Source of the DNA: Rhizobium sp. Q54
GTDB taxonomy: Bacteria; Pseudomonadota; Alphaproteobacteria; UBA2966; CAIVPW01
Assembly: GCA_945947575.1 (NCBI GenBank)
Contig: CAMEYM010000018.1
Coordinates: 1-64,000 of the forward strand
Direction of reading: 5' to 3'
DNA length: 64,000 nucleotides
The notes under the pieces were generated by a model. That model was not told where the DNA came from. It made no database searches and saw only the letters and a list, made by a program, of their open reading frames with translations. Each line of letters opens with the position of its first letter. Within the stretch, counting starts at the first letter, position 1. The position numbers and the translations under genes are program-made. Below, in pieces: positions 7,651 through 16,135 of this stretch.

Positions 7651-8871
7651 ATGTTGAAGCGCATATTCATTGGTGTGTTGGGCGTCATCGCCGTCGTCCT
7701 CGTCGTCGGCCTGGCGGTCGCCTGGGTGCAGCGCGACCAGCTGGTGTTCTGGTGGTCGAGCCCGCGCATCAACTACGGCGAGCAGCGCACCATCATCCCG
7801 GTCTACCTGTTCGCCGAGCAGTGGGCCGCGCACCCCGACAAGCGCGACAACGCCGACCTGGTGCCGCCCGGCATGACCGACAACCAGGCGACCGCGCAGG
7901 TGGACGTCTTCTTCATCCACGGCTCGTCGTACTTCGGCTACCAGTGGAACGCCGAGGTGCGCGACGTCGCGGTGAACACGATCGTCGATGGCCCGCTGAT
8001 GGCGCTCGACGCCTCCGTCTTCAACGGCTGCTGCCGCGTGTTCGCGCCGCGCTACCGCCAGGCGCATTTCGCCGCCATCGACCAGACCAGCGGCAACGGC
8101 CGCAACGCCCTCGAGCTCGCGTTCAACGACATCACGCGCGCCTGGGACAGCTACGTGATGGACAGCAACAAGGGCCGCCCCGTCATCATCGTCGGCCACG
8201 ACCAGGGCGCGGTGCTCGCCCAGCGCCTGCTCGATCTCCGCATCGAACCGGGCACGCGCCTGTCCGAGCGCATGGTCGCCGCCTACTTGATCGGCGGCGG
8301 CATCGCCGAGCGCCGCTTCGGCGGCAGCTTCAAGAACATCAAGATCTGCGAGACGGCGACCGATGCCCACTGCGTGGTGGCGTGGGAGACGTTCGTCGAA
8401 GGCACCGACCCCGTGGCGCATCCCAACGCCAAAGAGGCGTGGGACAATCGCGCCTGGACGTTCCTCGACGAGGAACGCCGCCTGTGCACCAATCCGCTGA
8501 CGTGGACGGTGAATTCGAAGGCCGACGCCTCCCTGCACCTCGGCGCGCTGCCGCTGGGCGCCGACATCTCGCTCGGCTTCGGCCGCATCATGGGCGCGCT
8601 GCCGACCTCGGACCCGTCGCGCTACAAGTCGCTGCCGGCGCTCATCCCGAAGTACACGTCCGCCGAATGCATCGACGGCTTCCTGTACGTGCCGGAGCCC
8701 AAGGACGCCGCCTTCAAGACCGGCTGGCGCGGCGAGGGCAACCTGCACCTCTCCGACATCACCCTGTTCTACGGCAACCTGCGGCAGAACCTGATCGACC
8801 GCTCGGAAGCGTTCCTGAAGACCTTCGTGCCCGACTCGCTGCGCGCCATGCCCGGCGCGGGAGGACGCTAG
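7651..8871 (+). CDS. DUF3089 alpha/beta-hydrolase-fold protein
   Basis: This 406-aa protein has an N-terminal membrane anchor (residues 3-25) and then a DUF3089 domain: VFFIHGSSYFG (oxyanion region, 87-96), AFNDITRAWDSY and VIIVGHDQGAVLAQRLL. The nucleophile elbow reads G-H-D-Q-G (182-186), where Ser is usual in this family. Aspartate at this place is known from haloalkane dehalogenases and epoxide hydrolases. The C-terminal NLHLSDI segment may supply the catalytic His. It is probably anchored in the inner membrane with its domain in the periplasm. The substrate is unknown. It is convergent with the SNase-like genes. Confidence 0.88.
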   Translation: MLKRIFIGVLGVIAVVLVVGLAVAWVQRDQLVFWWSSPRINYGEQRTIIPVYLFAEQWAAHPDKRDNADLVPPGMTDNQATAQVDVFFIHGSSYFGYQWNAEVRDVAVNTIVDGPLMALDASVFNGCCRVFAPRYRQAHFAAIDQTSGNGRNALELAFNDITRAWDSYVMDSNKGRPVIIVGHDQGAVLAQRLLDLRIEPGTRLSERMVAAYLIGGGIAERRFGGSFKNIKICETATDAHCVVAWETFVEGTDPVAHPNAKEAWDNRAWTFLDEERRLCTNPLTWTVNSKADASLHLGALPLGADISLGFGRIMGALPTSDPSRYKSLPALIPKYTSAECIDGFLYVPEPKDAAFKTGWRGEGNLHLSDITLFYGNLRQNLIDRSEAFLKTFVPDSLRAMPGAGGR

Positions 8872-8873
8872 GC

Positions 8874-9374
8874 TCAGGGACCAAGAATCGGTTTGCCGTC
8901 CATCTGCCGCCACTCCCACGGCGTGGTGAAGCGGATGGTCGGCTGCCACAGGCCGAGGCCCTTGGCGCGGGCCTCTTCCTCGAGGGCGATGTACTTGTCG
9001 GACTGCGGCCGGAACGCCACCGCCCAGCCCTGGCGCACCAGGTCCGCGCCGATGTCGAGCTCGCCCAGCCGGCAGGTCATGTAGGCGATGCCGATGAAGT
9101 TCTTCTCGCCCGAGTCGGTGCAGTTGACCGGGCCGAGGTCGACCAGGGTCTCGAGGGCGCGCTTGGCATTGGTCGCGCAGCCAAAGCGCGTGCGTCCGGC
9201 CAGGCAGTCGTTGTCCTGGTCCGGGTCCGGCGCATCGATGCCGTACAGGCTGATGCGCTGGTTGCCGATGGTGATCTGGTCCGACGTGATCGCCCGCGCC
9301 CGGCCGGTGACTTCTTGTGCCGCCACAGGTGCACTCAACGCGGCGCCCATCGCCGCGATCCACAACGCTCGCAT
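8874..9374 (-). CDS. Exported SNase-like (thermonuclease homologue) protein, copy 1
   Basis: This 166-aa protein has a signal peptide (about 1-20, ending APVAAQ) and a staphylococcal-nuclease-like OB-fold domain recognised by RISLYGIDAPDPDQ, CATNAKRALETLV and GWAVAFR-SDKYIALEEEAR. Classical SNases have an E after the xDAP motif (catalytic Glu43); here it is Asp. Several Cys residues (near 60-70 and 85-100) could form disulfides. The ATG at 9374 has an AGGAA site. It is the last gene of a three-gene set with a 46-aa lipoprotein and a paralogue. Nuclease activity is not assured. Confidence 0.85.
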   Translation of the reverse strand: MRALWIAAMGAALSAPVAAQEVTGRARAITSDQITIGNQRISLYGIDAPDPDQDNDCLAGRTRFGCATNAKRALETLVDLGPVNCTDSGEKNFIGIAYMTCRLGELDIGADLVRQGWAVAFRPQSDKYIALEEEARAKGLGLWQPTIRFTTPWEWRQMDGKPILGP

Positions 9375-9406
9375 GCTTGTTCCTGAACTGAATTGCTGTT
9401 GGAGGA

Positions 9407-9547
9407 CTACTGCGTGCCGACCTTGAACACCGCGAGCGGCGCCAGCGCCTTGTTGATCTCCTGCAGCGTGCCGGTCAGCGCGCTGCGATCGGTGGAATTG
9501 CACGCGGCGATGGTCAGCACCGCCGCGACGAAGAGCAGAGTGCGCAC
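9407..9547 (-). CDS. Tiny lipoprotein (46 aa)
   Basis: A GTG at 9547, directly after the TAG of the upstream SNase-like gene, opens a 46-codon frame. It encodes a short basic start (MRTLLF), a hydrophobic stretch and a lipobox ending at Cys16 (LTIAAC), then a 30-residue mature peptide ending FKVGTQ. The codons look like those of the neighbours. The lipobox, the tight coupling and the clean stop support a real small lipoprotein of unknown function, perhaps working with the two flanking SNase-like proteins. Confidence 0.6.
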   Translation of the reverse strand: MRTLLFVAAVLTIAACNSTDRSALTGTLQEINKALAPLAVFKVGTQ

Positions 9548-10084
9548 CTACGGTCCGAGCAGCGGGCGGCCGTTCATCTCGCGCCACTCCCACGGCAGGG
9601 TGTAGCGGATGCCGTCCTGCCACATGCCCTTCTTCGCCGCCTTGGCCTGCGCCTCGGCCGCAACATACTTGTCCGACTGCTGGCGCAGGGCAAACGCCCA
9701 CCCATCGCGCACCAGGTCTTCGGCAAGGTCGAGGTCGCCGCGCTTGCAGATCATGTACGGGAAATTGACATAGTTGCGCACGCCGGTGTCGGTGCAGGTC
9801 ACCGGGCCGAGATCGACGAGGATCTCCAGCGCCCGCTTGGCGTTGGTGAAGCACCCATAGTACGCGCGCCCGGCAATGCACTCGCGGTCCTGGTCGGGGT
9901 CCGGCGCGTCGATGCCGAACAGCGAGATGCGCTGGGTGCCGATGACGATCTGGTCGGCCTGCAAGGCGCGGGCGCGGCCGCTGATCGGCTCCATCAGAGG
10001 CGCCTGGGCCAAGGCTGCGGCCGGCAGGAGCACGGCGAGCACCGCCGCCGCCACAAGCCTCAACCCCGCCGCCCAACCGCGCAT
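9548..10084 (-). CDS. Exported SNase-like protein, copy 2
   Basis: This 178-aa paralogue of the 8874-9374 product has a signal peptide (about 1-27, ending AALAQA) and a matching domain: RISLFGIDAPDPDQD, CFTNAKRALEILV and GWAFALRQQSDKYVAAEAQA, ending in PLLGP like its partner. The Asp-for-Glu change after DAP is shared, so it predates the duplication. The start was taken at ATG 10084 because the residues upstream are not part of the signal peptide. It is the first gene of the set with the small lipoprotein and copy 1. Confidence 0.85.
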   Translation of the reverse strand: MRGWAAGLRLVAAAVLAVLLPAAALAQAPLMEPISGRARALQADQIVIGTQRISLFGIDAPDPDQDRECIAGRAYYGCFTNAKRALEILVDLGPVTCTDTGVRNYVNFPYMICKRGDLDLAEDLVRDGWAFALRQQSDKYVAAEAQAKAAKKGMWQDGIRYTLPWEWREMNGRPLLGP

Positions 10085-10487
10085 CGCCGCAACTCCGCCC
10101 TTCGAGAGGCGCGGAGTATAGGGGCGGGGGCGCGGGGCGGCTAGGTTGCCGCCCTGCCCGCCCGCGCAGAAAAGGTGGTCACGATTCATGTAGGCGCACC
10201 CCGCTCACCCCGGCGCGAGACCAGCGGCTTGCCTGGCTTTCCCGGGATAGTGGCAGGGTTGCCGCCGCAACGTTCTGTTACCGGCCCAACCTTGCCGCGC
10301 TGGGCGGCGCCATGGCTCAATGCCACTAATTCCCGGACGGCGCCTGTGGTTTGGGTGCTGGCCGCCCCAAGTGCGTCAAACCGGAGCGCGCCTCCGGCGC
10401 GACGGAAACCGCCCCCCAGCGCGTTGTTGGTAGGCGAAATCGCTCGGAGCGAAGCCAGTCCCAGCCACGATCGCCGGCAACCCGTAG
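10085..10487. other. Intergenic region before ECF operon
   Basis: About 400 bases separate the divergent SNase-like and sigma-factor genes. It contains a CCGGAG-CTCCGG hairpin near 10380-10400 but no recognisable gene. It must hold the promoters of both neighbours. I could not find a convincing ECF-type GGAAC/GTC promoter pair by eye. Confidence 0.4.
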
Positions 10488-11075
10488 GTGGCCGTGGGTC
10501 AGCTAGCTCCGATGAAGGCACTCCCGGCGGCGGAGTCCGACGACGCGCTGATGCAGCGCCTCAAGGGCGGCGATGGCGCCGCTTTCGGGGAACTGCTGGG
10601 CCGTCACGCGGGGGCCGTCGCGGGTTTCTCGTATCGGATGCTCGGAAATGCGGCTGAAGCGGATGACATTGCCCAGGAGACCTTCCTTCGCCTTTGGCGG
10701 GGCCGGGAAAAGTGGGAGCCGCGCGCCCAGGTCCGTACCTGGCTGCTGCGGGTCGCCCACAACCTGTGCATCGACCGTTTCCGCCGCCGCGAGGTCGTAA
10801 CGAATGAGTTTCCGGAGGTGGCCGATGGGCGCCCCTCCCCGGCCGCCGAGCTGCAGAGCAAGCAGGTCGGCAGGATCGTACTAGAGGCGTTGGCAGCGCT
10901 CCCCGAGAGGCAGCGCTCCGCAATTGGACTGGTGTACTATGAGGGACTTAGCAACGTCGAGGCAGCGGAGGTGCTGGGGGTCAGCATCGACGCACTCGAA
11001 TCGTTGCTGTCTCGCGGCCGGCGAAGCCTTCGTCACAACCTTTCGCACCTGCATCCTCATCTCGGGGAGGAGTGA
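10488..11075 (+). CDS. ECF-family RNA polymerase sigma factor
   Basis: This 195-aa ECF sigma factor has region 2 (FGELLGRHAGAVAGFSYRML, then DIAQETFLRLW, WLLRVAHNLCIDRFRR) and region 4 (LPERQRSAIGLVYYEGLSNVEAAEVLGVS) joined by a short linker. It recruits RNA polymerase to a dedicated set of promoters. The start may be GTG 10488 or ATG 10512; neither ribosome site is strong. It is followed at once by a membrane protein and a periplasmic sensor, an arrangement like CnrH with CnrY and CnrX, and then by efflux-pump genes, which are its likely targets. Confidence 0.92.
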   Translation: MAVGQLAPMKALPAAESDDALMQRLKGGDGAAFGELLGRHAGAVAGFSYRMLGNAAEADDIAQETFLRLWRGREKWEPRAQVRTWLLRVAHNLCIDRFRRREVVTNEFPEVADGRPSPAAELQSKQVGRIVLEALAALPERQRSAIGLVYYEGLSNVEAAEVLGVSIDALESLLSRGRRSLRHNLSHLHPHLGEE

Positions 11076-11077
11076 AG

Positions 11078-11575
11078 ATGGCAGGCAATGACACTCATCC
11101 CCGTGGCTTCCGCCTTGGGGATGCAACGGTGAACGTCCGCGCCCAACAGATCCTCGCCACCTATGGCGCGGCGCCGCAGCGCTGGCCGCTCGAAGAGCGC
11201 GGCACGGTGCTCGACGCGCTGATCCAGGATCCGTCCATCACCGGCGCGCATCGCCGCGAGGCGGCGCTCGATGAGGTTCTGGCCGAGGCGCCGCGTCACG
11301 CGCCGTCCGCTGCGCTGCTGACGCGCATCCGTGCCGGTGCGGTGCCTGCCGTGCGCCGGGGCTGGCGCGCGACGCTTGCGGTGCTGTTCAGCACGCCTTC
11401 GGTCGGCTTCCTGCGTCCGCTGTCGGCGCTCGCCGGCGCGATCGTGCTGGGCGTGATCGTCGGGGCCATTTGGGCGCCGGCGGATGACGCCAACGCGATG
11501 GCTGCGGAGTTCGTCAATTTGGCTTTCGGCCACGACTTCCAGGGCGAGCCGGCTTTCGGAAGCGGCCTCGAATGA
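11078..11575 (+). CDS. Probable membrane-bound anti-sigma factor
   Basis: This 165-aa protein has a soluble N-terminal part (about 1-110) and one transmembrane helix (about 115-138, LSALAGAIVLGVIVGAIWAP), then a short outer tail. It lies between an ECF sigma factor and a periplasmic sensor and overlaps the latter (ATGA), so by position it is the anti-sigma factor that holds the sigma factor at the membrane. It has no zinc-binding ZAS motif (HxxxCxxC). The ATG at 11078 has GGGGAGG seven bases before it and is preferred over GTG 11072. The assignment is mainly from context. Confidence 0.65.
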   Translation: MAGNDTHPRGFRLGDATVNVRAQQILATYGAAPQRWPLEERGTVLDALIQDPSITGAHRREAALDEVLAEAPRHAPSAALLTRIRAGAVPAVRRGWRATLAVLFSTPSVGFLRPLSALAGAIVLGVIVGAIWAPADDANAMAAEFVNLAFGHDFQGEPAFGSGLE

Positions 11576-12024
11576 CCGCGACCCTGTCGCGCGGCTGGAC
11601 CGCAGTGCTGGTCGCCTCGCTCGGCGCCAATCTGTTCGTCGCCGGATTCGTCGTGGCGCGATCGGTGCGCGGCGATTCGGTCGAGACCCCGCAGGTCGCA
11701 GCGACAGCGGCACCGGCGGCGCCCGCTGCAGCAACGACCCCCGCGGTGCGCCGAGTCATCGAACAGAACAAGGCCTTGCGCCCCAGCCTGGTGGCGGTGC
11801 GACGGGCGAACGAGGCGGTTACCGCCGCTCTGTTGGCGGAGCCGTTCGATCCCCAACAGCTCGACGTGGCGCTTGAGCGTCTGCGCGGCATGACGCTGGC
11901 GAGCCAGGCGGCGCTGCACGGCACGATGTTGGATGCAATTGCGGCCATGACGCCGGAGCAGCGGCGTCAATTTGCCGAGGCTTCACGGCGTTCTCCTGCG
12001 GAACGCGTCTTCCTGGGGCGGTGA
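11572..12024 (+). CDS. Periplasmic heavy-metal sensor-like protein (Metal_resist/CnrX type)
   Basis: This 150-aa protein has an N-terminal membrane anchor (about 8-29), an Ala-rich linker and a helical periplasmic domain. The domain has the family pattern RRANEAVTAALLAEPFDPQQLDVALERLR and ends with MTPEQRRQF, an LTxxQ-like motif. The same fold occurs in CnrX, ZraP and Spy/CpxP, which sense metals or envelope stress. His and Met ligands of CnrX are not obvious, so the signal may not be Ni/Co. Its stop overlaps the start of the MacA-like gene. Confidence 0.75.
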   Translation: MTATLSRGWTAVLVASLGANLFVAGFVVARSVRGDSVETPQVAATAAPAAPAAATTPAVRRVIEQNKALRPSLVAVRRANEAVTAALLAEPFDPQQLDVALERLRGMTLASQAALHGTMLDAIAAMTPEQRRQFAEASRRSPAERVFLGR

Positions 12025-14018
12025 CTATGATGAACGAAGGAATTCGCCGGAGCCGCTGGCCCCGGCGCTTGATGCAAGGTGCCTTGGTCGTCGTCGTGGC
12101 GGGCGGCGCCGGCTACTACTTCCTGCGCTCCAGCGCCGAGGGCGGACCGGTCGAGTACCGCTTCGGTACGGTTGAGCGCGGCACCATCACCAACGTCGTG
12201 TCCTCGACCGGCAAGGTCGTCGCCGTCGGCGAGGTCAAGATCTCCAGCCAGGTCGCCGGCCAGATCATCCAGGTGCTGGCCGACTACAACACCCCCGTGA
12301 CGGCGGGCACAGTGTTGGCGCGCCTCGATCCCGAGGCATTCCTGTCAAAGGTCGCGCAGGCCGAAGCCGACCTCGCCATTTCGCGCGCCTCGCTCTTGTC
12401 GAACCGCGCTTCGGTCGAGCGCTCGCAGTCCGACCTCCGCAACGGCGACGCGTCGCTGCAATCGCTGCAGGCGCAGCTCGCCAACTCGCGCATTTCGCTC
12501 GAGGCGGCCGAGCGCGATTACAACCTGCAGCGCGAGCTCTTCGCCCGCAACGTCGTCGCCACCAAGGCGGTCGACGACGCCACCACCAAGTACGAGCAGG
12601 CCAAGACCAACTTCGACCAGATCACCGCCAACATCCAAGGCTCGCTCGCAACCCAGGAAGGCCGCAAGGCATCCTTGGCACAGTCGAACGCGTCGGTGAC
12701 GACCGCCGAAGCCCAGGTGAAGCAGCGGGAGGCGCAGCTCGCCTCGGCGAAGATCGAGCTCGAGCGCACGGTCATCAAGGCGCCGGTCGATGGCACGGTC
12801 ATCGACCGCACCGCCGAGGTCGGCCAGACGATCCAGAACAACTCGAACACCGCGCTGTTCACCGTCGCCCAAGATCTGCGCCAGATGCAGCTTGAGGTCA
12901 GCGTCGATGAAGCTGACATCGGCAAGATCGCGCAAGGCATGCTCATCAAGTTCAACGTCGACGCGTTCCCCGGCCGCGAGTTCCAGGCGACCGTGCGTCA
13001 GGTGCGCCTTGCGCCTAAGACGGTGCAGAACGTCGTCACCTACACGATCATCGCTTCGGCGCCGAACACCGACATGTCCCTGCTTCCAGGCATGACGGCG
13101 ACGGCGCGCGTCATCATTGAGGAGCGCGCCAACGCGATGCGCATTCCGAATTCGGCGCTGCGCTATGCGCCCGCCGGGTACCAGGCACCGGCAGCGGCTG
13201 CACCCGCGACCGCCGCTGGCGGAGCGGCAGCGATCGCCCAGGCCGGACAGGCGCCTGGCGCTGGGGCCAACCGCGCGGCCCAGGCTGGCGGCGGCGGCCA
13301 GGCCGCCGCCCAGGCCGGTCAGGGCAACCGCAACGCGCAACCGGCGCCGACCGCGCAGACCGGTGGCGCGCCCCAAGGAGGTGCCGGTGGCAACGCGAAG
13401 AACGCCAACCAGGGCGGTGGCGCGGGCGGAGCCGCGGGCGCACTCGCGCAGTTGGGCCAGCTCGGCCTCAGCGAGGCCCAGACCCAACAGGTCACCCAGG
13501 CGATCGCCGCGGCGCGCACCCAGGCGCAGGCCGCTGGCGGCACACAACAGGAAATCCAGCAGCGCCTGCAGCTGGCGCAGCGCCAGGCGATCCTGGCGGC
13601 GCTGACACCAGAACAGCGCACGCGCTTCGAGGCGATCGAGCGGCAACAGGCTGCGGCGGGAGCTGGCGCGGGCCAAGGTGGCCAAGCCGTCGCCGCAACC
13701 ACGGCGCCGGCCAACATCCCGGTTGCTACGGCTGCCGGCGCACGCAATGCGGCGAGTCGTGCTCGCGCCGCACGAGTGTTCGTCCTGGGACCTGAGGGCA
13801 AGCCAGTGGCGATCGACGTCATGATTGGGATCACCGACGGCGGCTTCACCGAGATGGTGCAGGGCGACGTGCAGCCCGGAACCAAAGTGATTACCGGCTC
13901 CAACGAGGTTGCGACAGCGGCCACAGCGAACACCAACAATCCTCTGGGTGGCCTTTTCGGCGTCGGCGTCGGCGGCGGTGGTGGCGGTGGCGCAGCTCCG
14001 CAGGTATTCCTCAAGTAA
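12021..14018 (+). CDS. macA: MacA-like periplasmic adaptor (HlyD family) with large insert
   Basis: This is an efflux adaptor of the MacA type: membrane anchor (about 18-35), lipoyl half-motifs around a long coiled coil (about 95-250, SKVAQAEADLAISRASLLS and AQVKQREAQLASAKIELERT), and a beta-barrel (VDEADIGKIAQGM, FPGREFQATVRQVR). At 665 aa it is far longer than MacA (about 370-400). An insert of roughly 170 residues, first Gly/Ala/Gln-rich, then helical with LTPEQRTRFEAIERQ, separates the barrel from the membrane-proximal end. A Gly-rich tail follows. GTG 12021 overlaps the sensor's stop; ATG 12027 or 12030 is also possible. Confidence 0.88.
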   Translation: MTMMNEGIRRSRWPRRLMQGALVVVVAGGAGYYFLRSSAEGGPVEYRFGTVERGTITNVVSSTGKVVAVGEVKISSQVAGQIIQVLADYNTPVTAGTVLARLDPEAFLSKVAQAEADLAISRASLLSNRASVERSQSDLRNGDASLQSLQAQLANSRISLEAAERDYNLQRELFARNVVATKAVDDATTKYEQAKTNFDQITANIQGSLATQEGRKASLAQSNASVTTAEAQVKQREAQLASAKIELERTVIKAPVDGTVIDRTAEVGQTIQNNSNTALFTVAQDLRQMQLEVSVDEADIGKIAQGMLIKFNVDAFPGREFQATVRQVRLAPKTVQNVVTYTIIASAPNTDMSLLPGMTATARVIIEERANAMRIPNSALRYAPAGYQAPAAAAPATAAGGAAAIAQAGQAPGAGANRAAQAGGGGQAAAQAGQGNRNAQPAPTAQTGGAPQGGAGGNAKNANQGGGAGGAAGALAQLGQLGLSEAQTQQVTQAIAAARTQAQAAGGTQQEIQQRLQLAQRQAILAALTPEQRTRFEAIERQQAAAGAGAGQGGQAVAATTAPANIPVATAAGARNAASRARAARVFVLGPEGKPVAIDVMIGITDGGFTEMVQGDVQPGTKVITGSNEVATAATANTNNPLGGLFGVGVGGGGGGGAAPQVFLK

Positions 14019-14044
14019 TCCGACTCGAACCCGAGGCAGCGCAG

Positions 14045-14794
14045 TTGGCGACGTCCGTCGTACAGACCGTCGATCTCCGCAAGGAGTATCGGATGGGAAC
14101 CAACGTGGTGAACGCGCTGGCTGGCGTTTCGGTGCGCATCGAGCCCGGCGAGTTCGTCGCCGTCATGGGGCCCTCGGGCTCCGGCAAGACGACGTTCATG
14201 AATCTGCTGGGCTGTCTCGATCGGCCTTCCGCGGGGAAGTACCTGTTCGAGGGGCATGAAGTCTCGGCGTACGACCACACCGAGCTCGCGCGCCTGCGCA
14301 ATCAGAAGATCGGCTTCGTGTTCCAGAACTTCAACTTGCTGCCGCGCATCACGGCGCTCGACAACGTCGCGTTGCCGCTCGCTTACGGCAAGTTCGCGCG
14401 CGGCGAGCGCCGCCAGCGCGCCGAGGTGGCGTTGAGGGAAGTCGGCCTCGGCGACCGCATGGACCACCGGCCGGTGCAGTTGTCCGGCGGCCAGCAGCAG
14501 CGCGTCGCCATCGCCCGCGCCATCGTCGGCTCACCGTCGCTGATCCTGGCCGATGAGCCGACGGGCGCGTTGGACACCAAGACCGGCGTCGAGATCATGG
14601 GCATCCTGCAATCGCTCAACGACCGTGGCATCACCATCGTGCTGGTGACTCACGAGCCGGACATCGCCGAGCACGCAAGCCGCGTGCTCAGCTTCCGCGA
14701 CGGCCGCATGATTCGCGACGAAAAGGGCGTTGGCCGCCGCGCCGGCGCCCCCCCAGCCTCACAACCGCACCTGGTGGCCGTAGCAGGCCATTGA
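14045..14794 (+). CDS. MacB-type ABC transporter ATPase
   Basis: This 249-aa ATPase has Walker [11 protein letters not shown]-loop FQNFNLLPR, signature LSGGQQQR, Walker [13 protein letters not shown] and H-loop THEP. It belongs to the LolD/MacB branch ([20 protein letters not shown]). In E. coli MacB the ATPase and permease are one protein; here they are separate genes. The start is TTG 14045, with GAGG eight bases upstream. It should pair with the permease that follows and power export through the MacA-like adaptor. Confidence 0.93.
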   Translation: MATSVVQTVDLRKEYRMGTNVVNALAGVSVRIEPGEFVAVMGPSGSGKTTFMNLLGCLDRPSAGKYLFEGHEVSAYDHTELARLRNQKIGFVFQNFNLLPRITALDNVALPLAYGKFARGERRQRAEVALREVGLGDRMDHRPVQLSGGQQQRVAIARAIVGSPSLILADEPTGALDTKTGVEIMGILQSLNDRGITIVLVTHEPDIAEHASRVLSFRDGRMIRDEKGVGRRAGAPPASQPHLVAVAGH

Positions 14795-14807
14795 GGAGTT
14801 CAACGAG

Positions 14808-16037
14808 ATGACCCCCGCCGACCTGCTCTTCTCCGCGCTGCAATCCCTGCGCTCCAACACCATGCGCAGCGTGCTGACGGCCCTCGGCATCATCATCGGT
14901 GTCGGCGCGGTGATCACCATCGTCGCCATCGGCGCCGGCGCCCAGGCCAACATCGAGAAGGTCATCGAGCAGATCGGTTCCAACATGCTGACCATCTCTC
15001 CCGGTCAGGCGCGCGACGGCGGCGCCCAGCAGGGCGCGGCCAGCCGCCCAACCCTGACCGCCGAGGACGCCGACGCCCTGAAGACGGTGCCCGGCGTCTC
15101 GGCCGTGGCGCCCGAAGTCCGCGGACCGGTGCAGGTCATCCTGGGCAACCAGAACTGGCGCACCAACGTCGTCGGCATCACCGAGGACTTCTTCACGGTG
15201 CGCAACTGGAAGCTCAACAAGGGCCGCAACTTCGAGGACTGGGAGATCGACGCCGGCGAGAAGATCGTCATCCTCGGCTCGACCGTCGCCGAGAAGGTGT
15301 TCCCGGGCTCGGACCCCATCAATCAGATCATCCGCATCGACCGAGTGCCGTTCACCGTCATCGGCGTCACGGCCGCCAAGGGTCAATCGAGCTTCGGCCA
15401 AAACCAGGACGACATCATCTTCGTGCCGCTGAAAACAGCGCAACAGCGCATTCTCGGCGGCCGCCTGATCAAGCCCGACTCGGTGCAGCAGATCGCCGTG
15501 CTGGCGCGCACCGCCAAGGAAGTGGACGTGGTCGAGCGCGACCTCGCCGAGCTTCTGCGCGATCGCCACGCGATCGTCCCGGGCCGCGCTGACGACTTCC
15601 AGATCCGCAACACGTCGGAAATCTTCCAGGCTCGGGCCGGCGCCACCGAGGTCATGACCCTGTTGCTCACCGCCATCGCGTCGGTGTCGCTGCTGGTCGG
15701 TGGCATCGGCATCATGAACATCATGCTGGTGTCGGTGACCGAGCGCACTCGTGAGATCGGCGTGCGCATGGCGATCGGCGCCAGCCGCACCGACGTCATG
15801 ATGCAGTTCCTTATCGAGGCGCTGGCGCTGTCCATGATCGGCGGCATCATCGGCATCATCCTCGGCATGATTTGCTCCCAGCTCACGGCCCACTTCGCCG
15901 GATGGCCGCTGCGCATCGAGATGACGTCGATCCTGCTGGCGGTGGGCTTCTCCGCCGCGGTCGGCATCTTCTTCGGCTACTATCCGGCCCGAAAGGCGGC
16001 ACGACTGGACCCGATCGAGGCCCTGCGCTACGCCTAA
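14808..16037 (+). CDS. MacB-type ABC transporter permease
   Basis: This 409-aa permease has one N-terminal helix (about 20-45), a large periplasmic MacB-PCD domain (about 50-270) and the C-terminal FtsX-like three-helix block. Family motifs are SVLTALGIIIGVGAVI near the start, VTERTREIGVRMAIGAS in the cytoplasmic loop and YYPARKAARLDPIEALRYA at the end. It transmits ATP-driven motion to the periplasm rather than carrying substrate through the membrane. It is 13 bases downstream of the ATPase gene. Confidence 0.93.
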   Translation: MTPADLLFSALQSLRSNTMRSVLTALGIIIGVGAVITIVAIGAGAQANIEKVIEQIGSNMLTISPGQARDGGAQQGAASRPTLTAEDADALKTVPGVSAVAPEVRGPVQVILGNQNWRTNVVGITEDFFTVRNWKLNKGRNFEDWEIDAGEKIVILGSTVAEKVFPGSDPINQIIRIDRVPFTVIGVTAAKGQSSFGQNQDDIIFVPLKTAQQRILGGRLIKPDSVQQIAVLARTAKEVDVVERDLAELLRDRHAIVPGRADDFQIRNTSEIFQARAGATEVMTLLLTAIASVSLLVGGIGIMNIMLVSVTERTREIGVRMAIGASRTDVMMQFLIEALALSMIGGIIGIILGMICSQLTAHFAGWPLRIEMTSILLAVGFSAAVGIFFGYYPARKAARLDPIEALRYA

Positions 16038-16135
16038 GCCCTTGCGCCGCAAGGTGCGAACCATCAGTTGCTAGGCACGCGCTGTTCGCCCGGAGTCCTT
16101 CTGGGCACGTGTGTGCGACGCCCAGGAGGCTTTCG

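Noticed and set aside
5159-7657. 832-codon plus-strand frame
   Set aside because: After about 80 codons it runs antisense through the cyclic-nucleotide-binding and symporter genes. It stays open because of high GC and is rich in Arg, His and Gln, as expected of a mirror frame. Only its start signals are noted.
7447-9363. 638-codon minus-strand frame across the DUF3089 gene
   Set aside because: Antisense of a confident hydrolase-fold gene. Its ends only touch the SNase-like and symporter genes in the wrong frame.
10186-10521. 111-codon minus-strand frame before the sigma-factor gene
   Set aside because: No ribosome site, no domain, low-complexity composition. It overlaps the start region of the ECF gene.
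14688-16064. 458-codon minus-strand frame across the MacB permease
   Set aside because: Antisense of the permease. His/Asp-rich mirror composition.
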